Source: Pseudomonas syringae pv. cilantro (GTDB lineage: Bacteria > Pseudomonadota > Gammaproteobacteria > Pseudomonadales > Pseudomonadaceae). Taken from it: 64,000 bases of DNA. This document shows, piece after piece, positions 28,179 through 36,713 of this stretch; the first letter of the stretch is position 1; each line of letters opens with the position of its first letter. The notes under the pieces are model-generated. The model did no database searches and had not been told where the DNA came from. It worked only from the letters and a program-made list of their open reading frames with translations. The position numbers and the translations under genes were made by a program. The stretch covers positions 62,001 through 126,000 of the forward strand of contig NZ_LGLN01000099.1 in NCBI RefSeq assembly GCF_001293775.1, given 5' to 3'.

Positions 28179-28199
28179 GGGCCCGGACATGCCGGGCCC
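28179..28199. terminator. GC-rich stem-loop downstream of the monooxygenase gene
   Basis: GGGCCCGG / CCGGGCCC, a perfect 8-bp stem with a 5-base loop, 11 bp past the minus-strand stop at 28210. There is no T run, so it is a possible rather than clear terminator. Confidence 0.45.
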
Positions 28200-28209
28200 T
28201 GGTACAGAC

Positions 28210-28518
28210 TCAGTCTGATACCTGATCAAGAAAAACAAGTTGCGGCGGCTCTGCAAGCAACTCGCTGCTTGCAGCGGCAAATTGTTGATAGTGGGGTGCT
28301 GCAACATGGGCGTTCAGTGCGGCCTGATCCTTGAAACATTCACGCATGTAGAACGTCCCCGGCTCGTCACGCTTTTCGAATAACACGTATTCGACATTTC
28401 CCGGCTCTGTTCGGGTAGGCGGCACCAGCGCCGATAACGCGTCTTTCAATGCGGACTCTTTGCCCGCTTTGGCTTTCAGTACCGCGATCAAGACCACTGG
28501 CTGTGTCGGCGTACCCAT
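28210..28518 (-). CDS. Antibiotic-biosynthesis-monooxygenase-fold protein (YgiN-like)
   Basis: 102 residues of the dimeric alpha/beta ABM fold, with the family pattern VVLIAVLKAKAGKESALKDAL and FYMRECFKDQAALNAHVAAPHYQQF. Members act on quinols or are stress proteins without cofactors. ATG 28518 has GGAG 8 bases upstream. Same strand and close after the Yellow/MRJP-type gene (gap 42 bp), so the two are probably co-transcribed. Confidence 0.85.
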   Translation of the reverse strand: MGTPTQPVVLIAVLKAKAGKESALKDALSALVPPTRTEPGNVEYVLFEKRDEPGTFYMRECFKDQAALNAHVAAPHYQQFAAASSELLAEPPQLVFLDQVSD

Positions 28519-28560
28519 TATCAACTCTCCGCTATTCGATTCAGTTTTGATTCAGTTTGA

Positions 28561-29745
28561 TCAAAGTGTAGGCGCGGGCCTGGCGTCGATTTTCACGCGC
28601 AGCAGACTGTACGGTTTTTCCCGTTTGTCCTGGCCTGCATTAAAACCCGCCTGACGGTGCAACTGATTGACGATGAAATACAGATATCCGTCCGGCCCCA
28701 CCGACAGCGTGTCGGGCCACAACATGCGCGGATCGTGAGCGACTGTCTGCCAGACGCCGTTCGGCAAGCGCTTGCGTATGGCATTGTGCTCGTAGTCACC
28801 CGCATACACAGCGCCGTCTGCATCAGCCTCAAGACCATCGGAAGCGCCCTTTTCACCCAGGTCCTGAACGGCGGCTGCCAGTTGCTGCTCATTCACAGCG
28901 CTGTTGTTCAACAGCTCGGTGGCGACGGAATACAGGTGGCGGCTGGACAGTGGCGAGAAATACAGCGTCTTGCCATCTGCCGACAACGCAATGCCGTCTG
29001 CAGCTACATGGACCGGTTTGCGCGTTCCGTCCGGGCCATCACCCAGCACGGGCACGCCTTCGACAACAGGCACGAAAGCGGGATCAGCAGAGGTTGCCTT
29101 TGCCCCGCTCAGGCGCCGCACGGCGTGGCCGCTGGCAATGTCCATGACAATAATTGCCCCTGGCCCGCTCACCGATGAGTCAGTAACGTAGACAGTCCCC
29201 TGCGACCCTTGGCGAAAGTCGAAGCGCATGTCGTTGACGTAAGTGCTCGGCAATATGACGTTGTCCGGAAATATCAGCCGCTTGACGATCCGATTGCTGG
29301 CCAGGTCGACCGCAACCAGCTTGGCGCCCCGTGGTCGTGGGGAAGAAAACTCCGGCGCTGCGGTGTCGAGCAGCCAGACGCGGCCCTTGCCATCGGCAAC
29401 CACGCTTTGCACGCTGATCAAACCGTCGCCGGGGTCTTTCGGGTTTTCCTGATTGACTGCCTGATCCGGATAAGCCACCACTTTGCCATCGCGAAGCTCG
29501 CCCACCGTAAACGGCACCTTGTCACCCCAGCGAGGGAAGTTGACGAAGATTCGCCCGGTTTCGGACACTGTCACGCCGGTAGGCATCGCATCGTAGAAGG
29601 CATGAACCTGCTCAAGCGGGCCAATGCTTTTGTCTGCCGGAGCGTTTTCAGGCAGTGCGGTGGCTGTCATGCCATAGGCCAATGAGGTTGCAAGACTGGT
29701 TGCCGAAAGGATGGTCAATGCTGCGGACAGGGTTTTTCGATGCAT
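28561..29745 (-). CDS. Secreted Yellow/major-royal-jelly-type beta-propeller protein
   Basis: About 394 residues from ATG 29745 (AGGAG 7 bases upstream). A signal peptide (about 1-25, ending AYG) precedes a beta-propeller with MRJP/Yellow signatures: GRIFVNFPRWGDKVPFTVGEL, GRVWLLDTAAPE, YVNDMRFDFRQG and ADGIALSADGKTLYFSPL. Bacterial members are annotated L-dopachrome tautomerase-related, but the activity is rarely shown. Likely exported; substrate unknown. Confidence 0.83.
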   Translation of the reverse strand: MHRKTLSAALTILSATSLATSLAYGMTATALPENAPADKSIGPLEQVHAFYDAMPTGVTVSETGRIFVNFPRWGDKVPFTVGELRDGKVVAYPDQAVNQENPKDPGDGLISVQSVVADGKGRVWLLDTAAPEFSSPRPRGAKLVAVDLASNRIVKRLIFPDNVILPSTYVNDMRFDFRQGSQGTVYVTDSSVSGPGAIIVMDIASGHAVRRLSGAKATSADPAFVPVVEGVPVLGDGPDGTRKPVHVAADGIALSADGKTLYFSPLSSRHLYSVATELLNNSAVNEQQLAAAVQDLGEKGASDGLEADADGAVYAGDYEHNAIRKRLPNGVWQTVAHDPRMLWPDTLSVGPDGYLYFIVNQLHRQAGFNAGQDKREKPYSLLRVKIDARPAPTL

Positions 29746-29967
29746 GTTTTTTCTCCTGATGAGCCAGCCAGGCTGTTCATCGACAGGACAGTTGGTGCGC
29801 ACAGCGTGTAATGACGTTCGTCAGGACACACTGCTCAAGCATGATGGGGTAGACAGGACGGCGGACAGTTTGGTCTTTCTGGTTGCAAAGAAAAACGCGG
29901 GGAATACATTAACACTTTCAACAAAAGATTGAAGATCTGCGCTGACCGGCCTGCCTGAGCGCTGAAA

Positions 29968-29990
29968 AGCCCGAAAATCGGGCTGTTTTT
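29968..29990. terminator. Bidirectional rho-independent terminator
   Basis: AGCCCGA / TCGGGCT, a perfect 7-bp stem with an AAA loop (29968-29984), followed by GTTTTT on the plus strand and by TTTTC on the minus strand. On the minus strand it ends the aldo/keto reductase gene that stops at 30000. Confidence 0.8.
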
Positions 29991-29999
29991 CATGCACGG

Positions 30000-30990
30000 T
30001 CAGGCAGCGCTCGTTAACGACCTTGCCTGCACCGAGGGATCCAGAGCGCTGACCGCGTCAAGTCGCTGGAGTTGCTCGTCGGCCAGGGTCAGCGACAAGG
30101 CGCCGAGGTTGTCGACAATCTGCTCGTGCGTACGGGGCCCGATGATCGGCACCGCGCCGTGCGTGCCCGCCCAGGCGATGGCAACCTGACTGGCGCTGAC
30201 GCCAAACTCAGCGGCTATTTCAAGGACGGTATCAAGGATCAGCGTACGCTGTGCCGAGTTTTCCGCCTGAAAGACCTTGCCGCCAAAACCTTCCGCCCGG
30301 CCTGTCTCGCCCTGTCGGTATTTGCCGGTCAGCATGCCGCCGCCCAGCGGCGACCAGGTCACGACGCCAAGGCCCAGCGCATGAGCGGCCTGGAATAAAT
30401 CGGCTTCAGGCTCGCGATGGACCAGGCTGTGCTCGAACTGAGCTGCCGCCACAGGCCGCCACAGGCAGTGTGCGACTGATTTCGGCCAACGTCACAGCGC
30501 GAGCCAGCCGCCACGCCGGGAAGTTGGAAAGCCCGGCGTAAAGAATCTTTCCGGCACGGGCCAGGTCTTCAAAGCCCCGAATAATCTCTTCCATTGGTGT
30601 GACACCGTCCGGGTGGTGCGCCCAGTAGAGATCGATCCGGTCGGTCTTCAAACGCTTGAGACTTGCCTCCACCGAGGTCACCAACGCCTTGCGGCTGTTG
30701 CCAGTTGCGAGGCGGTTGGGCACAGGCGCGGCACTGTTAGTGAACTTGCTCGCCAGAACGAAATCATCACGCCGACCTTGCAGCAACGTACCGAGCAACT
30801 CTTCCGACTGGCCAAACTGGTAGACATCCGCGGTATCGATGAAATTGCCACCCGCGTCGGCATAAGCATTGAATATCGCCTTGCTGGCGTCCGGGTCGGC
30901 ACCATAACCCCAGCCAGTGCCGAAGTTTCCAGTACCCAGTGCGACTTGGGAAACACTGAGCCCGGTTTTCCCAAACAGTTGGTAGTTCAT
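30000..30990 (-). pseudogene. Aldo/keto reductase, frameshifted by a 10-bp tandem duplication
   Basis: From ATG 30990 the first ~180 codons are a normal aldo/keto reductase (catalytic D-x-x-x-Y in DTADVYQFGQSEELLG, then Lys in LASKFTN and His in YWAHHPDG). The frame is then lost at a perfect tandem repeat of ten bases, GCCGCCACAG at 30445-30454 and 30455-30464. Removing one copy joins TLPVA to AAQFEHSLVHREPEADLF in frame and restores a full-length ~327-residue enzyme ending at 30000 with the usual GPRTHEQI cofactor site. The duplication is therefore recent. A divergent TetR gene is its likely regulator. Confidence 0.88.
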
Positions 30991-31047
30991 GCTTTGTGCC
31001 TCTGGGTAAAGTCATCGGGAATCGGTCTGCGGCAATCAACGCCGGAA

Positions 31048-31123
31048 CCGTCAATATAATTACGATCGACATCTTAACTGTCAACCGCTTTAATGATGGT
31101 CAACATCAATGCTATATTGACGG
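31048..31123. promoter_or_regulatory. Operator/promoter region between the aldo/keto reductase and tetR genes
   Basis: A perfect 11-bp inverted repeat, CCGTCAATATA (31048-31058) and TATATTGACGG (31113-31123), flanks two more GTCAAC words (31080-31085 and 31100-31105 approximately). On the minus strand TTGACA (31079-31084), 17 bases, AATTAT (31056-31061) forms a near-consensus promoter for the reductase gene whose -10 overlaps the left arm, a good place for repression by the divergent TetR protein. Confidence 0.65.
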
Positions 31124-31158
31124 CCTGTCGAACGGAGCAGACGAAAGAGGCAACGCAC

Positions 31159-31734
31159 ATGAGAGTCACCAAAGCGCAGGCTCAGGCAAACCGGGCACAT
31201 ATTGTCGAGACGGCAGCCGTCCAGTTTCGCGAGCACGGTTACGACGGTGTCGGGGTGGCGGATCTGATGGCAGCGGCAGGCTTTACCCATGGCGGGTTCT
31301 ACAAGCACTTTGGTTCGAAATCCGATCTGATGGCTGAGGCAGCGGCCTGCGCGATCTCGCAGACGGCGGAGAAATCGAAGGCTATCGATCCTGCGCAGTT
31401 CATCGATTACTACTTGTCCAGAGAACACCGCGACAACCCCGGAACAGGCTGCACCATGGCTGCGCTCTGCGGCGACGCAGCGCGACAGTCAGTGGATGTC
31501 AAACAGACATTTGCGGACGGCATCGAGCAGATGCTGGCGGCCTTTGCGCCCGTAGACGCTGACGATGAGACACGCCAGCGGGCACGGGCAAACACCATTG
31601 ATACATTCGCCCATGCGCTGGGCGCGGTGCTGATGTCGCGCAGTTGCCCGGACCACTCACCACTGGCGGACGAGATACTCGACGTCTGCCGCACCCGATT
31701 GCTCAAGCAACTGACGCCCGCGCAGGCCGACTGA
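31159..31734 (+). CDS. TetR-family repressor
   Basis: 191 residues. N-terminal helix-turn-helix (VQFREHGYDGVGVADLMAAAGFTHGGFYKHFGSK, about 18-52) is followed by an all-helical ligand domain with GTGCTMAALCGDAARQ. This is the subgroup (like NemR/AcnR-type regulators) commonly paired with a divergent oxidoreductase. Start at ATG 31159 after AGAGG. Probably controls the adjacent, now broken aldo/keto reductase. Confidence 0.87.
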   Translation: MRVTKAQAQANRAHIVETAAVQFREHGYDGVGVADLMAAAGFTHGGFYKHFGSKSDLMAEAAACAISQTAEKSKAIDPAQFIDYYLSREHRDNPGTGCTMAALCGDAARQSVDVKQTFADGIEQMLAAFAPVDADDETRQRARANTIDTFAHALGAVLMSRSCPDHSPLADEILDVCRTRLLKQLTPAQAD

Positions 31735-31792
31735 CGGACTCGCGAGAGAAAGCTGGCAGGACACTACCTCTGCGCCCTGCCCGCTGATCGCG

Positions 31793-32767
31793 TCAGGACG
31801 CAAACAGCTTGCTCAGGCAGGCGAGTTTCTTTTTGTACGATTTTCGCGCCAGCAAGGCATCTTCCAGAGTGACCGCGACAAAGCGGGCTTTCTGGTTTGG
31901 CTGCATCTGGCCGATCAGGTCAAGGTCGGCGCTGATCACGGTGCCGATCATGGCGTAACCGCCGCCCGAAACGGCATCCCGGTGCAACACGATGGGCTCC
32001 AGTCCGGCCGGGACCTGAATCGAACCTATCGGGTAACAACTGTCGACAATGTTCGAGGGATCGGAGCCTGCGCCGAACGGCTGTTCGCGAGGCTGAAAGG
32101 TCAATGCGCGGCCCCCCTTGAAGCGATAACCGATGCGGTCGGCTTCAGAGCCCACCGTCCACGACTCGGAGAAGAAGCTGGTCGCGGCAAACTCGGTCAG
32201 GCGTTCGTAATACAAGCCTGGCACCACGCGCAGGTAGACCTCGCCGCCCAGCGACTGGCGCAGCGCCATGGGCAGACTCGCCCCGGCACGCCCTTTGCCG
32301 CTGGGAGTGCCTATCGGCAACTGGTCGTCAGCCGCCAGCCTGCGACCCTGAAAACCGCCAAGCGCGCCCAGTGTGTAGGTCGAACGGCTGCCTAGCACCA
32401 GCGGCACATCGATACCGCCCGCGACTGCAAGGTAGGTACGCGCACCGTCCTTGGGAAAGTCGAAACGCAATACCTGCCCTGCCCTGACCGCAAAAGCGGT
32501 GTCATGGTGCATCTCCACACCGTCCAGCCGCGCGGCCATGTGTGCCCCACAGACGGCTGCCAGCGTGTCGCACTGAAACTCCAGTTCCGGCCCGACCAGT
32601 GTGCACTCCAGCGCTGCGGCGCCTGGCGGATTGCCGACCAGCTGATTGGCCGCGCTGAGCGCGTACTGGTCGAGCGCGCCCGACGGTGGAATGCCCAGGT
32701 GGTAATAGCCTTCGCGGCCAAGGTCCTGAATTGACGTGGCCAGGCCCGGTTTGATGACCTTGATCAT
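31793..32767 (-). CDS. pxpC: 5-oxoprolinase subunit C
   Basis: 324-residue carboxyltransferase-domain (subunit 2 type, AHS2) protein with MIKVIKPGLATSIQDLGREGYYHLGIPPSGALD at its start, the family hallmark. In PxpABC it acts with PxpB in ATP-dependent opening of 5-oxoproline to glutamate. Its start codon overlaps the pxpB stop by 4 bp. Confidence 0.92.
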   Translation of the reverse strand: MIKVIKPGLATSIQDLGREGYYHLGIPPSGALDQYALSAANQLVGNPPGAAALECTLVGPELEFQCDTLAAVCGAHMAARLDGVEMHHDTAFAVRAGQVLRFDFPKDGARTYLAVAGGIDVPLVLGSRSTYTLGALGGFQGRRLAADDQLPIGTPSGKGRAGASLPMALRQSLGGEVYLRVVPGLYYERLTEFAATSFFSESWTVGSEADRIGYRFKGGRALTFQPREQPFGAGSDPSNIVDSCYPIGSIQVPAGLEPIVLHRDAVSGGGYAMIGTVISADLDLIGQMQPNQKARFVAVTLEDALLARKSYKKKLACLSKLFAS

Positions 32768-33636
32768 GCCAGCACCTCCTGCAACGATTTGGGATAACCG
32801 ACCGGATCGGCCAGAAAGGCATCCAGGGAAAACTCGACCGGACGAATGCGCAGATCGAAGCGCCCCGCTTCTACCTCGGCCACGGCACGGTCATAAGCCT
32901 CACGGTCGACCGGCTTGAATTGCACGATATCGCCCGGCCGGAAAAACACCATGTGCTCTTTCAGGTACGCCAGCTTTTGTTGCGGGTCATAAATGGGGGC
33001 CGGGGTAACGCCGAACATCTGATAACCGCCTGCCCCGCGTACCGAGTAGATACAGCCGAAGCAACCGCCGTGTCCCAGCGTCAATTTCGGCGTGTCGGTG
33101 CGCGGACGCAGGTATTTGGGCACCTGCAACTGTCGTTCACGCTCGACCATCTGGAACATGAACGGCAGACCGGCGACAAAACCGACCATCGACACGAACC
33201 ACGGCGCGCCGCTGTGCGCTGCGATGAAGGCCTCCACATCGGCGAGGTTGTTGATCCGGGCAGCGTACTCCAGGTCCGTGGCGCTCGGGTCCTGGTGCCG
33301 GTCACGAAAGCGCATCAGGGTTTCGTGAGTCCAAGGATCGTTGTAGAGCACCGGAATCTCGATGATCCGGGTTTGCAGGGTTCGCTCGGCGACCGCCCCG
33401 GCCTCCGCTTCGCGTACCGCCTCGAGCAATGCGTGAGGCGCGACACGGTCCGGATCGAAGCGGATCTGAAACGATGCGTTTGCCAGGCACACGTCCAGCA
33501 CGCCGTCCAGCGCCAGGCGCTCGACCGCGCGGGTCACGGCCATGCCGGTGAAAAAAGCCTCCAGCGACATGCTGTCACTGACCTCGGCAAACAAGTGCTC
33601 GTCGGCACCAAAGCTGTAGCGAATCGGATCAGCCAT
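32764..33636 (-). CDS. pxpB: 5-oxoprolinase subunit B
   Basis: 290-residue AHS1 (allophanate-hydrolase subunit 1 like) protein, with the middle motif PWFVSMVGFVAGLPFMFQM and the LTLGHGGCFGCIYSVRGAGGYQMFG stretch in place of the usual PR-x-P-G region. AAGGA precedes ATG 33636. Second gene of pxpA-pxpB-pxpC. Confidence 0.9.
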   Translation of the reverse strand: MADPIRYSFGADEHLFAEVSDSMSLEAFFTGMAVTRAVERLALDGVLDVCLANASFQIRFDPDRVAPHALLEAVREAEAGAVAERTLQTRIIEIPVLYNDPWTHETLMRFRDRHQDPSATDLEYAARINNLADVEAFIAAHSGAPWFVSMVGFVAGLPFMFQMVERERQLQVPKYLRPRTDTPKLTLGHGGCFGCIYSVRGAGGYQMFGVTPAPIYDPQQKLAYLKEHMVFFRPGDIVQFKPVDREAYDRAVAEVEAGRFDLRIRPVEFSLDAFLADPVGYPKSLQEVLA

Positions 33637-33736
33637 GTCTGTTCCTTTTGGAATCGTTGTAGAAAGGCAGGCAAAGATCGGTCAACGGGCTCGTGTGTCT
33701 GTGCGCACGATGCCATCAGGATTCAACGTGCGTGAT

Positions 33737-34492
33737 TTACCGCGGCACGCGCACCTCGATGCCGGCCTGGTCCAGCGCGGCCCGCGTGGCTTCGGCGAGT
33801 GCCAGCGCTCCAGGTGTGTCGCTGTGCAGGCAGATGGAATCGAACGCAATGGCCAGATCCTGCCCTTCGACCGTCCGCACCAACCCTTGCTGACAGGCAC
33901 GAACCACACGCGCCGCGACTTCAGCCGGGTCGTGAGCACGCACGTTGCGGGTAAACACAATCGAACCACTCAGGTCATAGTCGCGATCTGCATAGAACTC
34001 GCGGATCACCGGCTGGCCCAACTCCTCGGCGATGTTGCAGATTACCGAGCCGGGCATGCAGTAGAGCAGCAAATCAGGCTCCAGTCGTTGCAGGTTTTCC
34101 ACCAGCAGCCGGGCTGCCTCTTCGTCGCGGGCCAAATGCATATACAGCGCGCCGTGGGGTTTGAAGTGTTGCAGTGCCACACCCTGAACCCGCGCCAGTT
34201 CGCGCAGTGCGCCCAACTGGTAGAGCATGTCGTCGACCAGCTCCTGCGCCGGGGCATTGATGTGCCGCCGACCGAAACCCACCAGATCGCGGAAACCGGG
34301 ATGCGCACCGATGGCGACACTCAGACGCTTGGCCTGCTCGATCGTGCGACGCATGGTGCCGGGGTCGCCGGCATGGAAACCGGTAGCGATATTCGCCGAA
34401 CTGATGAACGCCATCAGTTCGGTATCCACACCGTCGCCAATGGTCCATGCGCCAAAACTTTCACCCATATCCGAGTTGAAATCCACCTGCAT
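33737..34492 (-). CDS. pxpA: 5-oxoprolinase subunit A (LamB/YcsF family)
   Basis: 251 residues beginning MQVDFNSDMGESFGAW with the family motifs SANIATGFHAGDPGTM and VKPHGALY-like HFKPHGALYMHL. First gene of the pxp operon (AGGAG 7 bases before ATG 34492), with 100 bp before pxpB. Removes the damaged metabolite 5-oxoproline or uses it as nutrient. Confidence 0.93.
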   Translation of the reverse strand: MQVDFNSDMGESFGAWTIGDGVDTELMAFISSANIATGFHAGDPGTMRRTIEQAKRLSVAIGAHPGFRDLVGFGRRHINAPAQELVDDMLYQLGALRELARVQGVALQHFKPHGALYMHLARDEEAARLLVENLQRLEPDLLLYCMPGSVICNIAEELGQPVIREFYADRDYDLSGSIVFTRNVRAHDPAEVAARVVRACQQGLVRTVEGQDLAIAFDSICLHSDTPGALALAEATRAALDQAGIEVRVPR

Positions 34493-34631
34493 GGCGTTGC
34501 TCCTGGGGCTATCGAGTTGATGGAAACCACGTTAGATTCACCCTCACCCCTTGGGAAGATCTATTAACAGATACGCTGTCTTCTGAAAAACAGATACTCC
34601 GCTAACTCGAATAACGCTGACTGGAGTCACT

Positions 34632-35549
34632 ATGTCCCTGACCCTGCGCCAGGTTCGCTATTTCGTCGCAACCGCCGAGATCGGGCAGATTTCGCAGGCG
34701 GCCATTCACCTGAATATCTCTCAGTCGGCCGTCACCACGGCAATCAAGGAACTGGAAGGCATGCTCGGCACGCTGTTGTTTCAGCGCTCGGCGCAAGGCA
34801 TGAGCCTGACCGAAGCCGGCCGGCACTTTCTCAATCGCGCCTACGTGATTCTGCGCAGCGTCGACGACGCGCTGAACAGCCCAATGCCGGATATCCGTGC
34901 CAGTGGTGTCTTGCGGCTGGCTGCCAGCTACACGGTCATCGGCTATTTTCTGCCACACCACCTGCAACGCCTCGAACACTGGTACCCCGACGTCGCCATC
35001 GAAGTGCATGAGCAAGAACGGCAGTCCATCGAACAGGGCTTGCTGGAGGGCCGCTTCGACATGGCTGTGGTGCTCACGGCAAACCTCACTCACCCGGAGA
35101 TCGTCTCGGAAACCCTGTTCAATTCCGAGCGCCGTCTATGGCTTTCGAGCCATCATCCACTGTGCCAGCGCGCCTCCGTCAGCCTCGCCGACGTGGCCAG
35201 CGAGCCCTACATCCTGCTGACCGTCGACGAGGCCGAACAAAGTGCGATGCGCTACTGGGAAACGGCCGGTCAGCAACCCGGCGTCCGGGTGCGCACCAGT
35301 TCAGTGGAAGCCGTGCGCAGCATGGTTGCCAATGGCAGCGGCGTAGCGATCCTCTCGGATCTGGTGCATCGACCCTGGTCACTGGAAGGCAAACGCATCG
35401 AAACAAGGACCGTCACCGACAAAGTCACGCCCATGAGCGTCGGCCTGGCCTGGCCTGGATCACGCGAATTGAGCCCGGCAATGCAGGCATTCCGCAGCTA
35501 TTTTCACGACGCATTTCTGGCCCCGCAGCAGTTGTCTGCCCGGCGTTGA
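34632..35549 (+). CDS. LysR-family transcriptional regulator, divergent from pxpABC
   Basis: 305 residues, N-terminal winged helix-turn-helix (SQAAIHLNISQSAVTTAIKELEGMLG) and effector domain. It diverges from pxpA with a 139-bp gap, so it is the likely regulator of 5-oxoproline use; this is positional inference. Confidence 0.87.
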   Translation: MSLTLRQVRYFVATAEIGQISQAAIHLNISQSAVTTAIKELEGMLGTLLFQRSAQGMSLTEAGRHFLNRAYVILRSVDDALNSPMPDIRASGVLRLAASYTVIGYFLPHHLQRLEHWYPDVAIEVHEQERQSIEQGLLEGRFDMAVVLTANLTHPEIVSETLFNSERRLWLSSHHPLCQRASVSLADVASEPYILLTVDEAEQSAMRYWETAGQQPGVRVRTSSVEAVRSMVANGSGVAILSDLVHRPWSLEGKRIETRTVTDKVTPMSVGLAWPGSRELSPAMQAFRSYFHDAFLAPQQLSARR

Positions 35550-35559
35550 GGCGGAGCGG

Positions 35560-35769
35560 TTACCGTGGCGGGTGCATCGGCGCATGCTCGGCCATCAACG
35601 CCATGATCCAGTCAATGAACACCCGCACCTTGAGGCTGACATGCCGGTTCGGCGGAAAGGCGACGTACATCGGCATGCTATCCAGCCGCCAGTCATCGAA
35701 CAGGCGAATCAGAGTGCCGCTCTGCAGATGCGTACGGGCCATGTAGTCCGGCAGCCAGAGGATGCCCAT
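35560..35769 (-). pseudogene. C-terminal remnant of a LysR-type regulator
   Basis: Seventy codons beginning GILWLPDYMARTHLQSGTLI match the last third of CrgA-like LysR regulators (surface ending ...FIDWIMALMAEH). There is no helix-turn-helix part: the coding similarity stops at about 35772, where the ribosome site and start of the Rid gene begin on the other strand. The gene was cut by a deletion or insertion, and the Rid gene now occupies the junction. Confidence 0.8.
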
Positions 35770-35789
35770 GCTTCTGATGGAGCCACCCC

Positions 35790-36194
35790 ATGAGCCAACG
35801 TGACATTGTATTTCCAGCAGGTCGCCAGGCGCTGTATGAGCGCAACCACTATTCTCCGGCCATTCGTTCGGACGGTTTTCTGTTCGTGTCCGGGCAAGTC
35901 GGCAGCCGAGAGGACGGTTCGCCTGAGCCGGATCTGGAAAAGCAGGTGCGCCTCGCGTTCAGCAATTTGAACGCGATTCTGCTGGCAGCGGGATGCACGT
36001 TCAATGATGTGGTCGACGTGACGGTGTTCATCGTCGATCCAGCGTCGACGTTCGAGCGGATCTGGAGTGTGTTTCCGGAGTTCTGGGGTAACGCGCCGCA
36101 CCCGACCCTGACCGGCGTGGGCGTGACCTTGCTGTACGGCTTCGATTTCGAAATCAAAGTCATCGCCAGGTTGCCGGGTAACTCAGCGAAATAA
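35790..36194 (+). CDS. RidA-family (YjgF/YER057c) protein
   Basis: 134 residues with the Rid fold: SPAIRSDGFLFVSGQVG, FSNLNAILLAAGCTFNDVVDVTVFIVD and TLTGVGVTLLYGFDFEIKVIA. The usual catalytic Arg of the archetypal RidA (in the R-x-x-V-x-V-x-x-L pattern) does not appear in the standard place, so it may be of a Rid2-7 subfamily rather than an enamine/imine deaminase of the RidA type. GGAG lies 7 bases before ATG 35790. Confidence 0.85.
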   Translation: MSQRDIVFPAGRQALYERNHYSPAIRSDGFLFVSGQVGSREDGSPEPDLEKQVRLAFSNLNAILLAAGCTFNDVVDVTVFIVDPASTFERIWSVFPEFWGNAPHPTLTGVGVTLLYGFDFEIKVIARLPGNSAK

Positions 36195-36221
36195 ACCCGG
36201 CGCAATAGCGCTGCCAGTCGC

Positions 36222-36563
36222 TCAGCGGATGCGAATGGGTACCACGCAGTCGCCGGTCACGGCAGCAGGCTCTTCGAATTGCTCGAAGAACTGTCCGGAC
36301 ACAACATGCTCCAGAAACTGCGCCTGATCTTCCGTCACCGCGCGTCTGGGGGTGTAACCCTCGGCGTCAGGCACGGCGAACAAGCGGGCCTTGCGCTCAT
36401 GCGCAACTGCGATGAACGCCCTTTTCTCCTCGAGGGACATCTGCGAAAAGTGGTCAGACAGACTTTCCAGCGAGCGTACCGCCAGATCCTGGTCGAGCTG
36501 ATTGTCATCCGTGAACATCAAGTGCCAAACGAAATCGAAAGAAAGCTCAGCGAGGACTCGCAT
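36222..36563 (-). CDS. Hypothetical protein, 113 residues
   Basis: Start ATG 36563 (GGAG 8 bases upstream) rather than the longer frame to 36611. An acidic, soluble, helical protein (MRVLAELSFDFVWHLMF... SLEEKRAFIAVAHERKARLF). No family recognised. It is isolated between the Rid gene and fcs. Confidence 0.6.
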   Translation of the reverse strand: MRVLAELSFDFVWHLMFTDDNQLDQDLAVRSLESLSDHFSQMSLEEKRAFIAVAHERKARLFAVPDAEGYTPRRAVTEDQAQFLEHVVSGQFFEQFEEPAAVTGDCVVPIRIR

Positions 36564-36713
36564 AGACCGGGCTCCGTAGTGTTCAGAGGCGCGAGATTCC
36601 TCGCTCGCCACGATTCGGTCAAGTGCTAAAAGACGATCTGTGTCAAATGCGCTGCTTAAAGCCGACAGACAGCGTCTTTTACGCGCTATCAGGCAGTTGA
36701 ATATGCTGAAACG

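Noticed and set aside
33635..34567. A 310-codon plus-strand frame over pxpA
   Set aside because: pxpA is certain on the minus strand, and this frame has no ribosome site or homology-like motif.
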